Shown one piece after another: positions 59,830 to 64,000 of a DNA stretch of 64,000 nt (the first letter of the stretch is position 1; the number at the start of each line of letters is the position of its first letter). The translations under genes and the position numbers were made by a program. The notes below the pieces were generated by a model, which saw nothing but the letters and a program-made list of their open reading frames with translations, was not told the DNA's origin and did not search any database. Source of the DNA: Coprenecus sp964640305 (GTDB taxonomy: Bacteria > Bacteroidota > Bacteroidia > Bacteroidales > UBA932); assembly GCA_964640305.1 (NCBI GenBank), contig CAZXFF010000004.1, positions 1-64,000 of the forward strand, given 5' to 3'.

Positions 59830-62367
59830 ATGTTTATGAAATTTCATTCAGTGGCGGTAGCTGCTTTAATGCTTGTATGCATCCCGGTATTGGCTGCCGG
59901 TTCAGGCATATGGGGAGAAGAAACAGAACAGATTCCTCAGGTTCCTGGTAAGAAAATAGACCATAAAGGCTTGGTGATCAATCCGGTTCCGCACGATATC
60001 AGTATGGGGGAAGGAACTTTGGACATATCCGGTGGAGTGACGCTTGCCGGAAAAGGCGACGAATATAAGGAAGAAGCCTCATTCCTGCCTGTCGTTGAGA
60101 GAAAAGGAGTCAGGCTTTCCGTACAGTATGGAACAAAGACTGCATCCAGGCACGGACTCAAACCTGTGTATGGAGCATATTTCCTTAATATAGATACTAA
60201 AGGAATCGATATCGAAGCCTATGACGATGCCGGTGTATTCTATGCATTCCAGACTCTGCGCCAGATACTTTCCAGCGATGCCGGAAAAGACGGTGAACTC
60301 CCTGCCATGCAGATACGGGACTGGCCGGACCTGCCGGTGAGAGGGGTTGTGGAAGGTTTTTACGGAACCCCGTGGTCTCACGAGGTCAGGATGTCCCTTA
60401 TAGATTTCTACGGCACGTACAAAATGAATACATACATATACGGTCCCAAGGATGATCCTTATCACAGTTCCCCTGACTGGAGGAAACCATATCCTCCGGA
60501 AGAGGCTGCCAATATCAGGGAACTGGTGGATGCCTGCCGAAGGAACAGAGTCGAGTTCGTATGGGCAATCCATCCCGGTCAGGATATACGTTGGGATGAG
60601 GAGGATTATCAGAATCTGGTACGCAAATTCGAGGACATGTACGGTCTTGGCGTACGTGCTTTCGCAATATTCTTCGATGACATTTCAGGCAAGGGCGCTG
60701 ATCCTATGGAGCAGGTTGGACTCCTGAACCGTCTTATGGCTGAGTTTGTCGATGTAAAAGGGGATGTCGCGCCCCTGATAATATGCCCTACGGATTACAA
60801 CAGGTCTTGGGCGAATCCTACTCCTGAAGGCAGCCTGTCAGTATATGGCAGGGAACTCCATCCGGACGTGAAGGTCTTCTGGACCGGGGATGCAGTATGC
60901 AGCGATGTGACTCCTTCCACTTTGGAGTGGGTGGGTTCGAGAATTAAACGTCCCGCTCTGCTGTGGTGGAATTTCCCGGTTACCGATTATGTACGTCATA
61001 TTGTAATGCAAGGACCCTCATATGGTCTTGACGCAACCCTTACGGACAATAACCTTTGCGGGCTGGTAAGCAATCCAATGGAGCATGGAGAGGCTTCGAA
61101 ACTGGCGTTGTACGGAGTGGCTGACTATACCTGGAATGTGCAGGATTACAATGCTCTGGACAATTGGGAAAGAGGCTTGGTGGCAATGGTTCCGGATGCG
61201 TCGGATGCTTACCGTACGTTTGCCATACACTCCTGCGATACCGAGACAGGATACCGCAGGGCAGAGTCCTGGGAAACAAAAACGTTTACCATTGACAACT
61301 ATACTGAATCAGAATTCAATGCATTGAAGGAAGAGTTCGGTAAGATAGCCACTGTGCCGGAACGTATGCAACAGGGATGTGCAAACAAGGCTCTGCTTAA
61401 GGAACTGGAGCCTTGGTTGGTAGAGTTCGGCAAGTTGGGAGAACGGGGATTGCGGACCATGGATCTTATCAAAGACTATGAATCGGAGGACCCTTACCGT
61501 TTCTGGACGTCATACGTGAATAACCTTATGAGCGAAGAAGAACGGGAAGCATATAAGGCCCACAGGTCAGGGACCATGAAGCTTCAGCCTTTCTATGAGG
61601 AAGCGATGAATGAAATGGTCCGTGGCTTTTATTTGCGTATTGTCGGTCGGGTGCCTCATATGTCGAAGGCATTATCTTCATATTCTAATGTGGCTGTACA
61701 GGGAGACCTGATGACAGACAATGATTCGACTACATACTATACTTCTGCTATGGCTCAGAAGACAGGAGACTGGATCGGTATGGATATCGGTGGCATAAGG
61801 GGTGTGCGTGAGGTCTCTGTATTGCAGGGACGCAATTCCGTGGATGATGTGGACTATTTTGACCATGCTGTACTGGAATACTCAAAGGACGGAAAGTTCT
61901 GGATCCCTCTTGTAGACAGCCTGCAGAATGCTTATGTGGTAGAATGGGAGGGGGAGCCTGTGGATGCCAGGTATGTGCGTCTTCGTAAACTGGATTCCAA
62001 GAAGACAAACTGGGCTGCAGTACGCTCGTTCGATGTGAACCCCATGAGATATTCTGACCTGGAATTCCAGGTAGAGGCTGCCGATACCGCTACTGTTGTG
62101 TATGCCTTTGACCGTAATCCCCGCACATGTTTCGGATTGAACGGGATGCTCAGGTTCGAAGTACAGCAGGATGTCAGAAAATACATACTGCTCTCCAGTC
62201 ACGCTACCGGGCTTTTCATTACACAGATGGATGAAAGGGGAAAAGTGCTTTCTTCTAATCTGGTGACAGGACAGTACTCCGAGATACAGGTCGTGCCTGG
62301 CGCCGCTTCAATCAAGCTGGAAGGTGAGGCCAGCATCTATGAGGTTATAGCTAAAAACGTTCAGTAA
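59830..62367 (+). CDS. Secreted GH84 beta-N-acetylglucosaminidase (O-GlcNAcase-like)
   Basis: The 845-aa protein has a signal peptide (about residues 1-22, VLAAGS). An N-terminal GH20b-like domain (VYGAYFLNID...GVFYAFQTLRQIL) precedes the GH84 catalytic domain: GVVEGFYGTPWSHE, YGPKDDPYH, and the catalytic Asp pair D283-D284 in FFDDISG. A helical bundle follows, then a C-terminal discoidin-type beta domain (about 650-760) with VAVQGDLMTDNDSTTYYTS. This is the layout of Bacteroides GH84 enzymes that release GlcNAc, for example from mucin glycans. No SusC/D pair is nearby. It overlaps the convergent DUF3089 gene by 17 bp. Confidence 0.94.
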   Translation: MFMKFHSVAVAALMLVCIPVLAAGSGIWGEETEQIPQVPGKKIDHKGLVINPVPHDISMGEGTLDISGGVTLAGKGDEYKEEASFLPVVERKGVRLSVQYGTKTASRHGLKPVYGAYFLNIDTKGIDIEAYDDAGVFYAFQTLRQILSSDAGKDGELPAMQIRDWPDLPVRGVVEGFYGTPWSHEVRMSLIDFYGTYKMNTYIYGPKDDPYHSSPDWRKPYPPEEAANIRELVDACRRNRVEFVWAIHPGQDIRWDEEDYQNLVRKFEDMYGLGVRAFAIFFDDISGKGADPMEQVGLLNRLMAEFVDVKGDVAPLIICPTDYNRSWANPTPEGSLSVYGRELHPDVKVFWTGDAVCSDVTPSTLEWVGSRIKRPALLWWNFPVTDYVRHIVMQGPSYGLDATLTDNNLCGLVSNPMEHGEASKLALYGVADYTWNVQDYNALDNWERGLVAMVPDASDAYRTFAIHSCDTETGYRRAESWETKTFTIDNYTESEFNALKEEFGKIATVPERMQQGCANKALLKELEPWLVEFGKLGERGLRTMDLIKDYESEDPYRFWTSYVNNLMSEEEREAYKAHRSGTMKLQPFYEEAMNEMVRGFYLRIVGRVPHMSKALSSYSNVAVQGDLMTDNDSTTYYTSAMAQKTGDWIGMDIGGIRGVREVSVLQGRNSVDDVDYFDHAVLEYSKDGKFWIPLVDSLQNAYVVEWEGEPVDARYVRLRKLDSKKTNWAAVRSFDVNPMRYSDLEFQVEAADTATVVYAFDRNPRTCFGLNGMLRFEVQQDVRKYILLSSHATGLFITQMDERGKVLSSNLVTGQYSEIQVVPGAASIKLEGEASIYEVIAKNVQ

Positions 62368-63265
62368 CATTTGCCTTAAGGCAGTCCCTGTACAGTGTAA
62401 GTTCCAGCAGGTGCAGATTGCCTTTCGGGAACAGGTCTGCAAGTGAGGGATGGTATGCAGAATCAGGATCGATGCCGGAAACTGTCAATACCTTCCTGAC
62501 CGGATCTAGAATGACCGTTATGCTGTCGTTCAGGACTGCCGGCTCGGAGGTTGTGCGCCAGTTTACTGGGTTGATTGCCAGAATGTTACCTTCGCAAAGG
62601 ATAGGAACTATCGCATCCGTATCCGTAACCGAGTTATAGCATATTGTTACACCGATGTCATCCGACGATGAGGCAGGAACGATTTTCCCGCTGCTGGCTT
62701 CTATGTCTTCTTCTGTTACCCTGTATCCGATGACATAGGCAGCGGCCATTCTGGAATATTCTTCATCACTCATTTCCTTGAGCAGCTCTACAACGCACTT
62801 TGCCCCCTGACTGAACCCTGCGAGTATGAATTTGCGTCCATTGTTCCAGTTTTCCATATAATACCTGAATGCTTGAGAAATATCATCCATAGCCTTGGGA
62901 AAGTATTTCCGGACAGCTTCTTCACCTTCCCCCCATACATTCAGAGTGATCTGGCGGTAATACGGAGCAAAGAAGTTTGTGCTGCCTCCGAATATCTCGT
63001 CTGCAAGTTCGTAGGAAGGTCTCATCGCTTCCCTTTGTTCTGGATCGGTCAGTGACGCATAGCGCACAGTATTTCCGTTTTCATCTTTCCAGTCGAAAAC
63101 ACAGGTAGGCAATATGTAGAAAACGTCCGGTTTATCAGGGTCGATGCATTTCCCGTTTGTGTACCAGTTGGAGTCCTGTCCGTAGATTCCGGAAGTTTCC
63201 TGTACGGAACACCCCAAAATGGATGCTGACAGGAAAAGACATAGAATGATTCTGTATATTCGCAT
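62351..63265 (-). CDS. DUF3089 alpha/beta-hydrolase-fold lipoprotein
   Basis: The 304-aa protein has a lipoprotein signal with Cys19 (ASILGC). The body matches DUF3089 proteins: DVFYILPTCVFDW near the N-terminus, NFFAPYYRQITL, and the nucleophile S152 in ILAGFSQGA. The AYVIGYRVTEEDI segment is also typical. The lipid anchor suggests an envelope location; the ester substrate is unknown. The start follows the cardiolipin synthase stop by 17 nt on the minus strand, and the 3' end overlaps the GH84 gene by 17 bp. Confidence 0.9.
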   Translation of the reverse strand: MRIYRIILCLFLSASILGCSVQETSGIYGQDSNWYTNGKCIDPDKPDVFYILPTCVFDWKDENGNTVRYASLTDPEQREAMRPSYELADEIFGGSTNFFAPYYRQITLNVWGEGEEAVRKYFPKAMDDISQAFRYYMENWNNGRKFILAGFSQGAKCVVELLKEMSDEEYSRMAAAYVIGYRVTEEDIEASSGKIVPASSSDDIGVTICYNSVTDTDAIVPILCEGNILAINPVNWRTTSEPAVLNDSITVILDPVRKVLTVSGIDPDSAYHPSLADLFPKGNLHLLELTLYRDCLKANVTERF

Positions 63266-63282
63266 TTCTTTCAGGTTTCTGT

Positions 63283-64000
63283 TTATAGCAGAGGGCTTAC
63301 AAGCCTTGCAACCGATTCGTAAATCTTGTTTTTCAGCTTACGCTTCTTCCATTTGGATCTGGTTACGATGGAACAGCGCGAAAGGTCTTTGTGGAAGCGG
63401 TCTTCAATCTGTTTTGCGCATTCCCGGTCATACAATACCGATGTCACCTCGAAATGATGTTCGAAACTCCTGTTGTCCATATTGGCAGATCCGATAATGC
63501 AGTATTCCCCGTCGATGCTCAATACCTTGGAATGGTTGAATCCGCTCTTGAACAGGTATACCTTAACCCCGGCTTCCAGCAGTTCCGTCACATATGACAT
63601 TGTACCCCAGTTCGTCAGCCACGTGTCGGATTTTTCCGGAACCATAAGGCAGACTTTCACGTTGGAGAGGGCAGTGATCTTTATGGCATTCAGTATGGTC
63701 TCCGACGGTATAAAATACGGTGTGATAATATATATGTGGTCTTTGGCCGATGTGATGGCAGTGAAATAGCACTGCATTATGGCTGCCCAGTCACTGTCGG
63801 GACCGGATGATATGATCTGTGCATAGTATCTGTTGTCCTTTCCGGAACAAAGCTTTTTATCAAGTCCGTCAATCTGTGGGTAGTACTTTCTTCTTCTCTT
63901 CAGATTGTTGTTAAGGATGAAAAAGCGGTCCAGCAGGAAGGTGGCCTGGAGTGACACAACGGAGTCTCCGCATATCCTTACATGTGTATCCCTCCATTCC
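63283..64000 (-). CDS. cls: Cardiolipin synthase, phospholipase D family (N-terminal part beyond window)
   Basis: The frame is open through the right edge of the window (EWRDTHVRICGDSVVSLQATFLLD), so an internal GTG at 63957 is not the start. One HKD motif is visible as HSKVLSIDGEYCIIGSANMDNRS, which is the C-terminal phosphatidyl-transfer motif; the first HKD motif lies outside. The motif SSGPDSDWAAI and the AKDHIYIITPYFIPSE segment are normal for the family. It would join phosphatidylglycerol molecules into cardiolipin. It is followed by the DUF3089 lipoprotein gene with a 17-nt gap. Confidence 0.93.
   Translation of the reverse strand, partial: EWRDTHVRICGDSVVSLQATFLLDRFFILNNNLKRRRKYYPQIDGLDKKLCSGKDNRYYAQIISSGPDSDWAAIMQCYFTAITSAKDHIYIITPYFIPSETILNAIKITALSNVKVCLMVPEKSDTWLTNWGTMSYVTELLEAGVKVYLFKSGFNHSKVLSIDGEYCIIGSANMDNRSFEHHFEVTSVLYDRECAKQIEDRFHKDLSRCSIVTRSKWKKRKLKNKIYESVARLVSPLL

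Noticed and set aside
1..64000. Prophage, insertion sequence or integrative element
   Set aside because: No transposase, integrase, phage structural or conjugation gene was found, and gene content is mostly core.

Overview
The window is a chromosomal segment of a Bacteroidota bacterium, most likely of the order Bacteroidales. The evidence is the short RpoD of 286 aa, promoters of the form TTTG-N19..21-TAnnTTTG, few Shine-Dalgarno sites, an LRR protein of the Bacteroides type, paired FKBP-type lipoproteins next to an NrnA-like DHH protein, a DUF3822-rsmD pair, and a GH84 hexosaminidase. Genus cannot be fixed from the sequence. Three runs of 10 N (14240, 21543, 28272) show that this is a draft or metagenomic scaffold; two of them interrupt genes. 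Both ends cut genes (rpsA on the left, a cardiolipin synthase on the right).

Layout. 1-11 kb: rpsA, an S41 protease, cytidine deaminase, a wall-hydrolase pair (LysM glucosaminidase and MltG), the SRP RNA lying antisense to the end of mltG, mnmA, a GT-C membrane glycosyltransferase, a LOG-family protein, an HI0933-type flavoprotein and tRNA-Thr(CGT). 11-14 kb: a Zn peptidase, then a leftward dnaN - DnaQ/ExoX-like exonuclease - degenerate FAH-like unit. 14-28 kb: a rightward run htrA - rpoD - M3 peptidase - argS - ygiQ, a small acidic protein, a CLC channel/antiporter with CBS domains and tex, facing a leftward DPM-type glycosyltransferase - pyrC pair. 28-40 kb: an LRR/TPR surface protein with a perfect internal DNA repeat, tRNA-Lys(TTT), an orphan protein, clpC, gyrA, a TPR protein, an AI-2E permease and an RRM protein. 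40-49 kb: a long gene-free stretch, comEC, an ackA-ptb-buk acidogenesis cluster, cstA, a MATE exporter and a cytidylate-kinase-like protein. 49-55 kb: a leftward nrnA - FKBP - FKBP - SDR/zinc-ribbon operon facing a rightward membrane protein - DUF3822 - rsmD operon, then tRNA-Asp(GTC). 55.2-56.1 kb: a gene-free region with a 141-bp-period tandem array. 56-64 kb: a leftward deaminase - AlkA/Ada fusion - hydrolase - outer-membrane protein operon, a secreted GH84 enzyme, a DUF3089 lipoprotein and a cardiolipin synthase.

Most of the content is core housekeeping; no phage, insertion sequence, CRISPR array or conjugative module is visible. The most unusual signal is non-coding. The only two long intergenic regions (about 40.2-40.8 kb and 55.2-56.1 kb) both appear to carry the same repeated element: inverted arms about 50 nt apart, in three exact-period copies at 55.3-55.7 kb and one divergent copy at 40.5 kb, with what look like compensatory arm changes. 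Other points of interest are the AlkA-Ada fusion, the FAH-like remnant coupled to replication genes, the SDR-zinc ribbon fusion, and the ptb-buk genes that predict butyrate formation.
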